Positions 53,289 to 63,227 of a stretch of DNA of 64,000 nt are shown piece after piece. Every line of letters starts with the position of its first letter. The first letter of the stretch is position 1. The stretch comes from Agarilytica sp033852165 (lineage in GTDB: Bacteria; Pseudomonadota; Gammaproteobacteria; Pseudomonadales; Cellvibrionaceae), in assembly GCA_033852165.1 (NCBI GenBank), contig JAWSUZ010000004.1:36657-100656 (forward strand). The letters run 5' to 3'. A program made the translations under genes and the position numbers. The notes beneath the pieces are model-generated. The model was not told the DNA's origin. It saw only the letters and a list, made by a program, of their open reading frames with translations, and did not search any database.

Positions 53289-53861
53289 ATGAAAAAACTA
53301 TTCCGAATGAAAAAGCAGCGTGGTTTTACGTTGGTTGAGTTAATGGTTGCCCTTGCGGTAACGGCCGTTATTATTTCACTTTCCGCTCCTTCTTTTCAAA
53401 GCTCGATTGAAAAAAGGCGAATACTTACGATCAATGATTCACTCTCTGCAGGTCTTAAACTCGCTCGAAGTGAAGCGGTTGCGAGGAGTCGTACCGTCAC
53501 CGTTTGCCCTAGTAATGATCAGTCTACCTGTTCTGGTACATGGAGCGATGGTTGGCTTATCTTTATTGATGACGATAAAGATCGGGTTTTTGATATCCTT
53601 GATGATGAATTACTTAAAGTGGGGGGAGATTTTCCCAGTGGTTATATTTCCATGCTGCATGGAGATGTCACTACAACCTTTCAGTTTAGCTATGAAGGAC
53701 GAGCTGCGACGCAAGGGACTTTTTACGTTTGCGGTCCATCAGCTGAAGATAGTGATGTTCGAGCGATCATAATTAATTTGTCTGGCGGTATGCGCTACGC
53801 GATAGATTCTAACACTGATGGCATTCGTGAGAATCATGACGGAGACAACATCTCATGCTAA
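53289..53861 (+). CDS. fimU: Type IV pilus minor pilin, FimT/FimU (GspH-like)
   Basis: A 190-residue prepilin. The start is the ATG at 53289 (MKKLFRMKKQRGFTLVELMV); the ATG at 53307 is also possible, and the longer frame to 53172 has no leader-like features. The prepilin peptidase site is QRG/FTLVE with Glu5, followed by the hydrophobic helix. The GspH/FimT domain follows (LKLARSEAVARSRTVTVCPS) with two cysteine pairs. First gene of the minor-pilin operon; overlaps pilV by 7 bp. Confidence 0.9.
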   Translation: MKKLFRMKKQRGFTLVELMVALAVTAVIISLSAPSFQSSIEKRRILTINDSLSAGLKLARSEAVARSRTVTVCPSNDQSTCSGTWSDGWLIFIDDDKDRVFDILDDELLKVGGDFPSGYISMLHGDVTTTFQFSYEGRAATQGTFYVCGPSAEDSDVRAIIINLSGGMRYAIDSNTDGIRENHDGDNISC

Positions 53862-54361
53862 AGAGAATGAGTGATCAAGAGGGAGTTGGCTTGATTGAGG
53901 TTTTGGCATCCATGCTGATTTTAGGTGTTGGTGTGTTAGGTATGCTTTCTGTTCAAACGCGCTCTGTACAGTTCAATAAATCGGCAATGTTTGAGTCTCA
54001 GGCGACTGTCCTCGCTGGAGATATTATAGACAGGGTTCGGACCAATGTCAGTGTGACAAGGCGTTATACTATTGATTTTAATGATCCCAATCCGAATTAT
54101 GTTACCTGTGATGGCAATAGTGCGGAATGTGATACCAATCAATTGGCTGACTACGATGTGGCGACATGGCGTACTGAGATTGCAGCAATTTTACCTGATG
54201 GAAATGGAGAGATTGCAATATTGGACGGTGAGGGAGGGTCTTCCATATTTACGGTAACGATTCAATATAGAGATGGACGTGTCGAATCGGGTTCTGCAAG
54301 AGGTCAGAGCGATTCCACCCTTATACCGACGAAGCAAGTCGTATTTAGAACATCGATTTAA
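53855..54361 (+). CDS. pilV: Type IV pilus minor pilin PilV
   Basis: A 168-residue prepilin with QEGVGLIEVLASMLILGVGV at the N-terminus, the usual PilV leader and helix (Glu5 present). The soluble domain has a Cys pair (VTCDGNSAECD). It overlaps fimU and precedes pilW by 15 bp. Minor pilins prime the pilus tip with PilY1. Confidence 0.9.
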   Translation: MLKRMSDQEGVGLIEVLASMLILGVGVLGMLSVQTRSVQFNKSAMFESQATVLAGDIIDRVRTNVSVTRRYTIDFNDPNPNYVTCDGNSAECDTNQLADYDVATWRTEIAAILPDGNGEIAILDGEGGSSIFTVTIQYRDGRVESGSARGQSDSTLIPTKQVVFRTSI

Positions 54362-54376
54362 ATATAGAGCTAAATC

Positions 54377-55471
54377 ATGATTGAACGTTTTTCAGCGCAA
54401 AAAGGCCTTGGACTAATTGAGTTAATGATCTCAATCACTTTGGGCCTATTTTTAATATCAGGCACGATCGGTGTTCTGATTTCCGGTAAATCGTCTTATA
54501 CACTAAATAACGAATTAACCTGGATTCAGGATAATGCTCGATTCGCCACTTCCATGCTTAAAAAAGACATTCGAATGGCTGGTTTTTTTGGCTGTGGCTC
54601 CGGCGACGAAATGGGGGGCTTTACAAGCACCTTGAATACTACTACTGGAACAGACTGGCAGTATGACTTTGGTAAGTCTGTCTTTGGTTGGGATGGTGAT
54701 GAGCAGGGTTATCCCGTTCCTGAATTTCCCGCCTCTTATGATTCGGGATCTGTTGTGGGTATGCCTAATAGCGACCTGTTGACTATTCGCCGCGCTGGGG
54801 GCGGTGATTTTGTACTGTCTGATAATGACCCTCCCGATGCTGCAACTATCAATATGATTGGGACTCACCCTTTTGTGAGTGGGGATATTTTGGTGATTAC
54901 TGATTGTGATCAAACAACAGTTTTTCAAGTGACTGGGGGCAACTCCCAGCAAATTGTGCACAATACAGGGCAGGGGTCGCCAGGTAACTGTTCGAAAGCT
55001 CTTGGGGTTCGAGCGTGCACTCCTCCCAGTGACGATGAAAATAAGCGTATTTTTTACGGTGATGATGGCGCGTTTATTTTAAGCCTTTCAGCTCATGCTT
55101 ATTTTGTTTCAGAAGGCGCTGATGGTACCCCTTCACTCTTTCATCGCAAGGTAGTTGCTAACTCTGGCGATTCCGATACTGAGGATGAAGAGCTTGCTCA
55201 GGGAGTTGAAAATATGCAGGTTTTCTATGGGTTTGATTCGGATTCTGCTGATGGCGATGACGAGGTTAACCGCTATGTAAATGCCGATGATCTTGATCCG
55301 AACGGAACTGACTGGTCATATGTACGTGCAGTACGGGTTCATTTGCTTTTCCGTTCGCTGACTCAGGCCGCTTCTGAACCGCAAGAATTTCGGTTTATTG
55401 GTGAAACCTTTACGCCAAGCGATAGGTTCCTTAGGCAAGAATTTATCACCACTGTTCAGATTAGAAATTAA
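54377..55471 (+). CDS. pilW: Type IV pilus minor pilin PilW
   Basis: A 364-residue prepilin-like protein. QKGLGLIELMISITLGLFLI is the cleavage site and helix, and GCGSGDEM and the DNARFATSMLKKDIRMAGFFG segment are typical of PilW. The large soluble part ends with VRAVRVHLLFRS and FRFIGETFTP as in family members. Between pilV and pilX. Confidence 0.92.
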   Translation: MIERFSAQKGLGLIELMISITLGLFLISGTIGVLISGKSSYTLNNELTWIQDNARFATSMLKKDIRMAGFFGCGSGDEMGGFTSTLNTTTGTDWQYDFGKSVFGWDGDEQGYPVPEFPASYDSGSVVGMPNSDLLTIRRAGGGDFVLSDNDPPDAATINMIGTHPFVSGDILVITDCDQTTVFQVTGGNSQQIVHNTGQGSPGNCSKALGVRACTPPSDDENKRIFYGDDGAFILSLSAHAYFVSEGADGTPSLFHRKVVANSGDSDTEDEELAQGVENMQVFYGFDSDSADGDDEVNRYVNADDLDPNGTDWSYVRAVRVHLLFRSLTQAASEPQEFRFIGETFTPSDRFLRQEFITTVQIRN

Positions 55472-55482
55472 TAGGCGGAAAT

Positions 55483-56082
55483 ATGTATTCCAATCAGCGT
55501 GGTAGCACTCTTCTTATTAGTTTAATTTTATTGCTGCTATTTACAATTGTCGGCATGGCTTCTATTCGTAATATTGGTTTTAATCAGAAAATGTCTTCCA
55601 ATTATCGAGATGCGGATTTGTCTTTTCAGGCTGCTGAAGCGGTTCTCAGAGAGGGGGAGGAGTATATCGATGAGCTGTCTGCCGGGTTGACTGCAGTCCA
55701 ATTTTCTACTCAATGTCTTCAGGGGGATTGCTTTACAGATACTTGTGCAAATGGCCTATGTTTTAGCGGAACGCACGCTCCAGGTAATCAATGTTTTAAC
55801 ACCCCGCCGATAGTTCCTTTTGCTGAGCAAGAGGCTGTATGGGAGAGCGAAACACGCTCGATAGAATCGACTCTGGGATACCTTGGTTTAGAAGTAAGTC
55901 CTCGATTTTTAATTGAGTTTAGGTGCTATATACCAAGGGACCAAGAGGCTGATCCCCCGCCTGAGAACTTTAATTATCCAATAGGTGATTGGTCCTATCT
56001 CTTTCGTGTGACGAGTTATGCTTCCGGGGCAAATGGGACATCGAGAGTGATGTTGCAATCGACGTATAAAATTAATCGCTAG
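55483..56082 (+). CDS. pilX: Type IV pilus assembly protein PilX
   Basis: A 199-residue protein with NQRGSTLLISLILLLLFTIV near the start; like other PilX proteins it lacks the Glu5 of major pilins. MSSNYRDADLSFQAAEAVLR is the family's conserved helix. Many cysteines (six or more) in the soluble part suggest disulphides. Part of the tip-priming complex with PilVWY1. Confidence 0.92.
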   Translation: MYSNQRGSTLLISLILLLLFTIVGMASIRNIGFNQKMSSNYRDADLSFQAAEAVLREGEEYIDELSAGLTAVQFSTQCLQGDCFTDTCANGLCFSGTHAPGNQCFNTPPIVPFAEQEAVWESETRSIESTLGYLGLEVSPRFLIEFRCYIPRDQEADPPPENFNYPIGDWSYLFRVTSYASGANGTSRVMLQSTYKINR

Positions 56083-56117
56083 GCGTATTGTTTAAAACAG
56101 ATTTTTGGAGTTAGTTA

Positions 56118-56423
56118 ATGAAAAATATGATAAAAGTTAATCTCTCTTTAGTGCTTGCGGTTTTGTTGTTCGCCTCAGAAGGCTATGCATTTGAGCCTGC
56201 GAAAACTTCTGAGACTAACCCCTCTCCAGACCGCTCAGGTGAAAGAAGTATTCGCGGGGCCTTTATTTCGTTGTCAGCTAACCGATTATTAAAAACGAGT
56301 GTCGGTGAGTATGCCTTGTTGTCACTCTCTGTTGTGGATGATCGGAGAGCCTCTGAAGACGATTCATCTCAAGTGGTGATTACATTGCAAGGCGATACAG
56401 TAAAGCGCGTAGTAATCTATTAG
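56118..56423 (+). CDS. Small secreted protein between pilX and pilY1
   Basis: A 101-residue protein with a signal peptide (LSLVLAVLLFASEGYAFEP, cut after GYA). The mature part is about 77 residues, with a strand-rich stretch (SIRGAFISLSANRLLKTSVG, ending VVITLQGDTVKRVVIY) and no cysteine. Not recognised. It lies 35 bp after pilX and 37 bp before pilY1, so it is in the pilus operon but is not a standard member of it. Confidence 0.78.
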   Translation: MKNMIKVNLSLVLAVLLFASEGYAFEPAKTSETNPSPDRSGERSIRGAFISLSANRLLKTSVGEYALLSLSVVDDRRASEDDSSQVVITLQGDTVKRVVIY

Positions 56424-56460
56424 TAAAACCGAATCTACCCAAGTTGTAGGGGACGCAAAA

Positions 56461-59400
56461 GTGAAAAAAATGATTGTACGGAAAAATAAACTACGGACGG
56501 TATGCGCATATATATTAACTGAGGTTTTAGTTTTTGCTTCCTTGCAAAATGTCGCTTTTGCGGAAAATGCTGCTGACTATGTGTCTGTTCCTCCGCTTAT
56601 TAATACCTCGTCTTCTGGCGATAAGCCTAATGTTTTATTTGTTCTCGATAACTCGAATAGTATGGATGAGGCTGCCAATGGGCAGGCAGTGGGTAGTGCC
56701 AGCGTAGCGAGTAAATCGGAAATTGCACGTAATGCCATTAAAAATATTATAGCGACTTATAGTGGGACAGCTCGCATGGGGTTAATGGCTTATCGGCAAA
56801 GTGGCGTTGGATTGAGGTTGTTACATGATGCTCAATATGATGCGAGTTATAACCCTAATAATTATGATCCTGATTTCGAAGGCAGTCGAGCATCTACAAC
56901 AAAGCGTTATCGAATTCCAAATCCATCGGATGACGGGAGTTTTATTTATTACAATGTAGCCTTGCCTTATTACTCTCCTTCTAATGATGGGAGTCGGTTT
57001 TGTTATTCGAGTACTGCTGAGTTTGATAATGGTTCAGAAGCTCCATTCTCTGGACCTTGGGACTCCTATAGATGCTATGCGGGGAAGGCCGGAACAAGTG
57101 ATACTGGTTCTGGGTATTATGGTTCGTTTTGGAACTCTGAATTAAGACCGACGGATAGTGATTACGCTCAGGGTATTTTGGACTTTGGTAGTCATCTTAG
57201 CTGGCAGTATGTTAGTAGGTCTTGGTTTTCAGTTTCATCTCCTGGTCAAGGTTATTTACATGTCGAGGTTGGCGATGTTGATGCCGATCAGTTGAATCGT
57301 TTAAACCAAAAGTTAGCTACGTCTCAATTTACAGATTTTACCGACACGCCACTTAGGAATGCGGGCTTTACTCCTGTAGAAGGCTCATTGAAAAGCGCTG
57401 CCGATTATTTCGCTGGTACTTTGTCATCTATAGAGTCGTCGACGGGAAGTGCACCGCCTGCGCCCGAACCAAACGCCTGCGGAGATCAAAATTACGTAAT
57501 CTTGGTGACAGATGGATTGCCAAACGTGGATGAAGATGGGCATCTGATTACGGATACAAACGATGCAATTGCTGGAGCTGCAGCAAAAGCTGCCGATTTA
57601 CTTGCGCAAGGAGTAAGGACTTATGTGGTTGGTTTTGCTTTACCTACAGGAGTTGATGGCTCATTGCTCAATACGATTGCTAGTGCTGGTGGAACTGGCA
57701 CAACCTACTTAGCGGGTGATTCGGAAGCTCTACTAAACTCCCTCGAATCTATATTTTTATCGTTTGCCAATCGTGAAGCTTCGTCGTCGTCGTCTGCTGT
57801 GTTGGCAAACAACTCGCGTGGTGAAGGCGCTGTATTTCAGGCGATTTATAGTCCTCAAAAAGAGGATAGATTGGGAAATGAAGTCAGTTGGGTTGGTAGT
57901 TTGTTTGGCTTGTTTTTAGATGAGAATGGTTTTCTGCGAGAAGATTCGGATGGTGATCATGTTTTAGATGATTATCTAACGGATAAAGTGGTTCATTATT
58001 ATTTTGATTCGGTATTGGGAAAGACACAAGTTAAGCGGTTTTACGGTTCCGATGCGACAACACCGCCTAGTGATGTCGAAAATGGGACGCCATTGGATAT
58101 TATAGATGTAGACGAAATAGAAGTTCTTTGGGAGGCTCGGGACCAGCTTGGGGAGGTGGATAATGTGCTAGAGCAACGCTCTTATAGCGATAACGCCTCA
58201 ACTGGGCGCTACATTATTAGTTCTATTGATGGTGTATCGAGCATCGATTTTATTCAGGCCTCGCAGGAGGATATTGATGAAGGCGTCAATTCGCAATCAG
58301 CCGCTGCCGATGCGTTGGCCGATGCTCAGGCGATATTTGATGTGGTTGTTGCTCAGAATAGTGCGGCTCAAGTGGCGGTTGATGATTTAACTGTTCAGCT
58401 AGCAGAAGCAACTCGCCTGCGTGACGAGGCGCAGACTGTTGTTACGGCAGCGGAAACAGCCTTCAATACAGCGGACTCAGTCTTCGATACCGCGGGCATA
58501 GCTGTCACTGACGCGCGATCAGACTTGAATGACGCAAACGATGCTTTAGCGGAAGCGCAAACGGCAGCAACTTTAATTAATGAAGACGAGGGCTTTAGTT
58601 TAGCGTCGGCAGATTACACCGGAAACTATGACGCTCGTTATAGTTATATGGGCGAGACCAATGGTGCATACCAAACTGGGTTGAGCAATTTAGGTGGGGC
58701 CAGCTCCCTGGCAGCGTTTGAGGCCGTAATTACAATTTTGAGTAATGATACTCCAAGAGTTGACCTGGCAGACCCTGCTGTTGGAGCCGCAAGGCTAGCA
58801 TTTGAAATTGCTCAAAGCAGTTTGGAAAACGCTTTAGCGGACTGGAATACTAATCTGGGCACTTATCTAAGCAGTGTGGCAACTACAGCGGCATCGACAC
58901 AGGGCATCATGTCCGGTTTGGCCAGCTCTGGAAGTATTAGCGCTGATGATCAGGATACAGTTCTTACGGCAATAGATAATCTTGAAGCTGGTGACCTCGA
59001 GACGCTTCAACAATCGCAGAGTGGCTATTCTGTCAATAGTGTTGTTGACGTGCGTGAAAACTACATTAATGCCTTGATCACTGCTGGCGCTAGAAGCGGG
59101 CCAGCTAACAGCACAAGAAATGCTTATAACGCTGCATTGGCAGCTGAGCAGAATACTGAGGCTGAATTAAGCGCAACGGAAGGGGTTAATTTGGATGCGG
59201 CATGGGAGGGTTTTTTTGGCGCAGAACAGGGGCTTATTTCGGAATATAATACTTTTAACGCCAATGCTGATGCCGTTATTTTACTTGCTCAGACTGATCA
59301 GGAAGATGCTGCGGACGCTTTAGGTCTTGCTGAGGGGGTTCTCACTGATGCTCTGACCGCTCAAACTTTAGCTGATACTGCTTTAACTGATGCGCGAACT

Positions 59401-61395
59401 GTACGGGACGCTTTGGTTGAAAGCCTTGCTGAAGCACAGGTTCTGTATGATGGTGCGGTAGCGTTATTAGTCCCTGTCTTAGCGTCTATGAATTCAGCTC
59501 AAAACTCTCTGTATGCTGCTCAAGCGAATTATGACCAAGAAACAGCAGACGTTTTGGGGAGTGGTACTCTAATCAATTATCTCGATGTACCCACACTTGA
59601 GCAGGCCTATAACACAGTGAAATATGTACGGGGTGAAGAGGTCGACGGCTTTAGATCTCGCATGCTGGATTACGATGATGATGATGGTTTGGGTATACTC
59701 GAACCCTGGCGTCTGGGCGATATTGTCCACTCCTCTCCAGCATTGGTTGGGGCGCCCAATGATCTTTATGATGCTAAACATCGTGATAAAACATATGGCG
59801 TGTTTCGCGAGCTATATAAAAATAGGCGGAATGTTCTGTATGTTGGTGCTAATGATGGAATGCTGCATGCCTTTAATGCCGGGTTCTGGGATCTATCCAA
59901 TAAAGCATTCGAAGAAAGCAACTCGTTTGCAGGCGGTGGGGCAACGGCGCATCCCTTAGGTTCTGAATTGTGGGCTTATGTTCCTCGCTCATCTTTGCCT
60001 CACTTACAGTGGATGACGAATCCTAATTATGCTCACACTTATTATGTAGACGGGAGCCCCTTCGTCTTTGACGCGAATATCTTTACTGCAGACGCCAATC
60101 ACCCATTTGGGTGGGGTACAGTGCTCATCGTTGGAATGCGTTTTGGTGGTGGTGATATTCAAATTGATGCGGATGCGGATGGTATTGATGATACTTGGGT
60201 GCGTTCGTCATACGTTCTGTTTGATGTAACGAACCCTGAGGAGGCGCCTGTATTTATGGCCGAGTTGTCGGAGCCTGGTTTCGGTTATACGACGAGTGTG
60301 CCAACCGTAATTAAGAAGCGTGTAAAAGGTACTGATTATCGATCACCAGTACAAAATGACTGGTATGTAGCCTTTGGATCGGGCCCCACTGAGCTAGATG
60401 ATGCTTCATCGACACAAAATGCGGGGTTGTATATTTATGATTTACGAGCCAGAGAATTTGTTAGTGGGTTTGACCCGTTAAGTGTTCGTTCCTCCAGCTT
60501 TATCGGCGATATTACGAGCTATGATAGTGGCCAGGATTTCGTTGATGATGCTCTGTATTATGGGGTTTCGGGAGGATCTCCAGTATCTGGTTCAAATGGC
60601 GCACTACTTCGTACACGTCTAGATCAGCCTGCTGTTAGTTCTACGTCGACAGTTATTGATACGCAAGAGCCAGTTTTGTCCGCGCCTATTGCGCAAGTGA
60701 ATCGCTTTGGTCGTCGTCGAATAACTTTTGGTACAGGAAGATTGTTCATGTCTCCGGATAATGTGACCAACGAGAGCCGACATTACTTTGGTGTGGTTGA
60801 GCCTTTGGATGATTCTGGAGCTTTGACATATGGAACTATTCTGCAAGCGGATCTTGAAGATGTTACGGATATTGATGTTTTTGATAGCGGCTTAATTTCT
60901 AGAGGCGGTGGGACAGTTGAAATTCCAAATGGTAATGATGTCGAAACTTTTAGGGAGCTGGTGCAGGCTATACGTTTAAATCGAGATGGCTGGGTCTTAG
61001 AGCTCGATGAAAGTGGCGGAGCTCCATCTGAGAGGAACATAAGTCGTGGGGCAACGGCGAATAACGTCCTCTTCTTTACGACTTATACGCCTTCTACCAA
61101 TTCTTGTTTGCCTGAAGGGACAAGTGAGTTATACGGTGTGGATGTAAGAACGGGTACGGCGATTCCGTTTGAGGTGTTTGCTGTGGGCGATGATCCAATT
61201 TCAAGTGAAGGCAATATTGTGGAACGCAGTTTGGAGTTAGGGCAGGGCTTAGCCTCGGCTCCGATTGTTATTCATAACAGTGGTGGTACGACAGTATTTA
61301 CCTCCAAGTCGACAACTGAGCAGCTGAATAAAGATGTGCGTACTACTGGTATTGGCAATGAGCGTCAATCGTGGCGTCAACTCATTCTAGAGTGA
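56461..61395 (+). CDS. pilY1: Type IV pilus tip adhesin / biogenesis factor PilY1, extra large
   Basis: A 1644-residue secreted protein from a GTG start with a GGGGA ribosome site. After the signal peptide comes a VWA domain with metal site D63-x-S65-x-S67 (VLDNSNSMD). Residues about 450-600 hold the linker with DENGFLREDSDGDHVLDD. Residues about 605-1040 are an Ala/Asp/Glu-rich helical stretch, likely coiled coil. From about 1040 (VRGEEVDGFRSRMLDYDDDD) the PilC/PilY1 beta-propeller starts, with LGDIVHSSPALVG and a calcium-type loop at D1236-x-D1238-x-D1240-G (DADADGIDD). Usual PilY1 length is about 1000-1200; the extra length is mostly the helical part. Confidence 0.92.
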   Translation: MKKMIVRKNKLRTVCAYILTEVLVFASLQNVAFAENAADYVSVPPLINTSSSGDKPNVLFVLDNSNSMDEAANGQAVGSASVASKSEIARNAIKNIIATYSGTARMGLMAYRQSGVGLRLLHDAQYDASYNPNNYDPDFEGSRASTTKRYRIPNPSDDGSFIYYNVALPYYSPSNDGSRFCYSSTAEFDNGSEAPFSGPWDSYRCYAGKAGTSDTGSGYYGSFWNSELRPTDSDYAQGILDFGSHLSWQYVSRSWFSVSSPGQGYLHVEVGDVDADQLNRLNQKLATSQFTDFTDTPLRNAGFTPVEGSLKSAADYFAGTLSSIESSTGSAPPAPEPNACGDQNYVILVTDGLPNVDEDGHLITDTNDAIAGAAAKAADLLAQGVRTYVVGFALPTGVDGSLLNTIASAGGTGTTYLAGDSEALLNSLESIFLSFANREASSSSSAVLANNSRGEGAVFQAIYSPQKEDRLGNEVSWVGSLFGLFLDENGFLREDSDGDHVLDDYLTDKVVHYYFDSVLGKTQVKRFYGSDATTPPSDVENGTPLDIIDVDEIEVLWEARDQLGEVDNVLEQRSYSDNASTGRYIISSIDGVSSIDFIQASQEDIDEGVNSQSAAADALADAQAIFDVVVAQNSAAQVAVDDLTVQLAEATRLRDEAQTVVTAAETAFNTADSVFDTAGIAVTDARSDLNDANDALAEAQTAATLINEDEGFSLASADYTGNYDARYSYMGETNGAYQTGLSNLGGASSLAAFEAVITILSNDTPRVDLADPAVGAARLAFEIAQSSLENALADWNTNLGTYLSSVATTAASTQGIMSGLASSGSISADDQDTVLTAIDNLEAGDLETLQQSQSGYSVNSVVDVRENYINALITAGARSGPANSTRNAYNAALAAEQNTEAELSATEGVNLDAAWEGFFGAEQGLISEYNTFNANADAVILLAQTDQEDAADALGLAEGVLTDALTAQTLADTALTDARTVRDALVESLAEAQVLYDGAVALLVPVLASMNSAQNSLYAAQANYDQETADVLGSGTLINYLDVPTLEQAYNTVKYVRGEEVDGFRSRMLDYDDDDGLGILEPWRLGDIVHSSPALVGAPNDLYDAKHRDKTYGVFRELYKNRRNVLYVGANDGMLHAFNAGFWDLSNKAFEESNSFAGGGATAHPLGSELWAYVPRSSLPHLQWMTNPNYAHTYYVDGSPFVFDANIFTADANHPFGWGTVLIVGMRFGGGDIQIDADADGIDDTWVRSSYVLFDVTNPEEAPVFMAELSEPGFGYTTSVPTVIKKRVKGTDYRSPVQNDWYVAFGSGPTELDDASSTQNAGLYIYDLRAREFVSGFDPLSVRSSSFIGDITSYDSGQDFVDDALYYGVSGGSPVSGSNGALLRTRLDQPAVSSTSTVIDTQEPVLSAPIAQVNRFGRRRITFGTGRLFMSPDNVTNESRHYFGVVEPLDDSGALTYGTILQADLEDVTDIDVFDSGLISRGGGTVEIPNGNDVETFRELVQAIRLNRDGWVLELDESGGAPSERNISRGATANNVLFFTTYTPSTNSCLPEGTSELYGVDVRTGTAIPFEVFAVGDDPISSEGNIVERSLELGQGLASAPIVIHNSGGTTVFTSKSTTEQLNKDVRTTGIGNERQSWRQLILE

Positions 61396-61432
61396 TTAAA
61401 TATTAATAGAATAGATTTAAAGGTGTCTTGAT

Positions 61433-61876
61433 ATGTCTAAGAATATTAGAGGTTTTACGCTGGCGGAGTTGATGATAGTTGTTGCTATTGTCGGTATCCT
61501 TGCAGGTGTTGCAATACCATCGTACTTCCAGTATGTCGAGAAAGAGCGTCGCAATGATGCCGTGTGGTCTCTTCTTGCAGCAGCTAATACCCAAGAAAGT
61601 ATTTACGCTGAAACAAATTCGTATGTGACGAATACTGATTTAGATCGCTTAGTCGTTAATTCGGATGGAGTTAGTTCTCGATACGGATTTTACGAGTTAT
61701 CGGTTAGTGTTTCAGATTGTTCTGGTCCACCGTACCACTGTTTTAGTATTACAGCTGTGCCTCAAGGTGGACAGCTCGGTGATGCCAGTAAATGTGCGTC
61801 CTTCTCGATTAATCATCTTGGTCAAACAACGGCAACGGGAACAGAGGCTGATTGCTTTAATACCGGGAGTAATTAG
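61433..61876 (+). CDS. pilE: Type IV pilin PilE
   Basis: A 147-residue prepilin with the cleavage site IRG/FTLAELMIVVAIVGI and Glu5. The soluble domain has cysteines in SDCSGPPYHC, SKCASF and EADCFN, two likely disulphides. It is in the PilE minor-pilin position at the end of the fimU-pilVWXY1 operon, 37 bp after pilY1. Confidence 0.92.
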   Translation: MSKNIRGFTLAELMIVVAIVGILAGVAIPSYFQYVEKERRNDAVWSLLAAANTQESIYAETNSYVTNTDLDRLVVNSDGVSSRYGFYELSVSVSDCSGPPYHCFSITAVPQGGQLGDASKCASFSINHLGQTTATGTEADCFNTGSN

Positions 61877-62103
61877 CCGTAGGGTTTGAGCTTCCTATAT
61901 TTTAGGCGTAGTGAGGGCGAGGATTTCGGATTAGCTAAATTATTCTTTTTTTGGTGAAAGGCTATTTTTACACGTATAAAGACATGATTTAGTACTCTTT
62001 ACTCTTCTCTGGTTCTGTATACTTGCCTTTTATTAAATCGGCGCTTCAGCTAAGTGAATTGTTCTGAGCAAATGCCCTCTATTTACCCCATACACGGTAC
62101 CCC

Positions 62104-62391
62104 ATGAAACTACTCATCCGCAACCTCGACCGCAACATAACCGAGGCCGAACTCAAAACAATGTTCCAAGCCCATGGCGCAGTTCAATCCTGCAGCCTAG
62201 TAATGGATCAGGCCACAGGAAAGTCCAAGGGTTTTGGCTTCGTAGAAATGCCTAACCCAGGTGAAAGTAAAGCCGCAATGAAAAGCCTTAATGGTAAAAG
62301 CATTGCAGGAAGTAAAATTCGAGTTAAGAAGGCTGAATCTAAGCCTGAAGAAGCGCCAGCGCAACGCGATACAAATCGAAAACCAAAGTAA
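62104..62391 (+). CDS. RNA-recognition-motif protein
   Basis: A 95-residue single RRM protein. RNP2 is LLIRNL (residues 3-8) and RNP1 is KSKGFGFVEM (about 41-50). The tail (residues 75-95) is rich in Lys, Pro and Arg. Such small Rbp-type proteins bind RNA in cyanobacteria and many proteobacteria; targets here are unknown. It has its own gap of 227 bp upstream and precedes the pseudouridine synthase by 65 bp. Confidence 0.92.
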   Translation: MKLLIRNLDRNITEAELKTMFQAHGAVQSCSLVMDQATGKSKGFGFVEMPNPGESKAAMKSLNGKSIAGSKIRVKKAESKPEEAPAQRDTNRKPK

Positions 62392-62456
62392 TTTTAAGTG
62401 AGCGCCTACCGCGTATCCTTGCGCTGTAAACGCTTTCTTTTTAGCTCTCTCCCATC

Positions 62457-63227
62457 ATGAAGTCCCATTCCACACGCTTAGACCGATTTATTAGCGCCAA
62501 TACCGATATCAACCGAAGAGACGTACGCTTAGCCCTAGCTAAAAAGCGTATTACCGTTGACGGCGAAGTAGCGACCGGCATCAGTCAGTGTATCGGGCAG
62601 TTCTCTAAAGTCAGTTTGGATGGCGTTGCACTGAAAACTAGCAGTCCCCTTTACCTAATAATGAACAAGCCAAAGGGGGTTGTCAGCGCAACCAAAGACG
62701 AGAAAAACAAAACAGTATTGGACGTACTTGCTGAACAAATTAAATTCGATCCTCAAGCCATTTTTCAGCCAAACGAGAATGGGAAGGAATATTTACGTAC
62801 TGAGGATCTTGACGGTTTACATATTGTAGGGCGTTTGGATTTCAATTCTTCAGGCTTACTATTGCTCACCAATGATGGTCGGTGGTCTCGGCGCGTATCT
62901 TTGCCTGAGCGACGCATAGAGAAACGATATCGTGTGACCGTTGATAAACCGCTGACCCAAGTGTATGTCAATGATTTTTATCAGGGAATGTACTTCGCGT
63001 ATGAAAATATAACGACGCGACCAGTAAGGCTAAATATATTGAGCGACTACGTTGCCGAGGTCGATTTGGTCGAGGGGCGCTATCATCAAATCAAGCGTAT
63101 GTTTGGGCGTTTTCAAAATACCGTTCTTGAATTGCATCGCCAGTCGGTTGGTGAATTAGTAATGGAATCAGCTCTATTGCCAGGGCATAGTCGGTTTTTG
63201 ACGAATTCGGAAGTTCTATCTTTATAG
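62457..63227 (+). CDS. rsuA: RsuA-family pseudouridine synthase (probable 16S rRNA U516)
   Basis: A 256-residue protein. Residues 1-60 are an S4-like RNA-binding domain (TRLDRFISANTDINRRDVRL). The catalytic motif is IVGRLDFNSSGLLLLTNDG, with the nucleophile Asp in GRLD. Late motifs VEGRYHQIKRMFGRF and LHRQSVGEL match RsuA well. Compared with E. coli RsuA there is a longer loop before the catalytic motif (about residues 95-120). RluF or RluE-type specificity cannot be excluded. Confidence 0.88.
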   Translation: MKSHSTRLDRFISANTDINRRDVRLALAKKRITVDGEVATGISQCIGQFSKVSLDGVALKTSSPLYLIMNKPKGVVSATKDEKNKTVLDVLAEQIKFDPQAIFQPNENGKEYLRTEDLDGLHIVGRLDFNSSGLLLLTNDGRWSRRVSLPERRIEKRYRVTVDKPLTQVYVNDFYQGMYFAYENITTRPVRLNILSDYVAEVDLVEGRYHQIKRMFGRFQNTVLELHRQSVGELVMESALLPGHSRFLTNSEVLSL

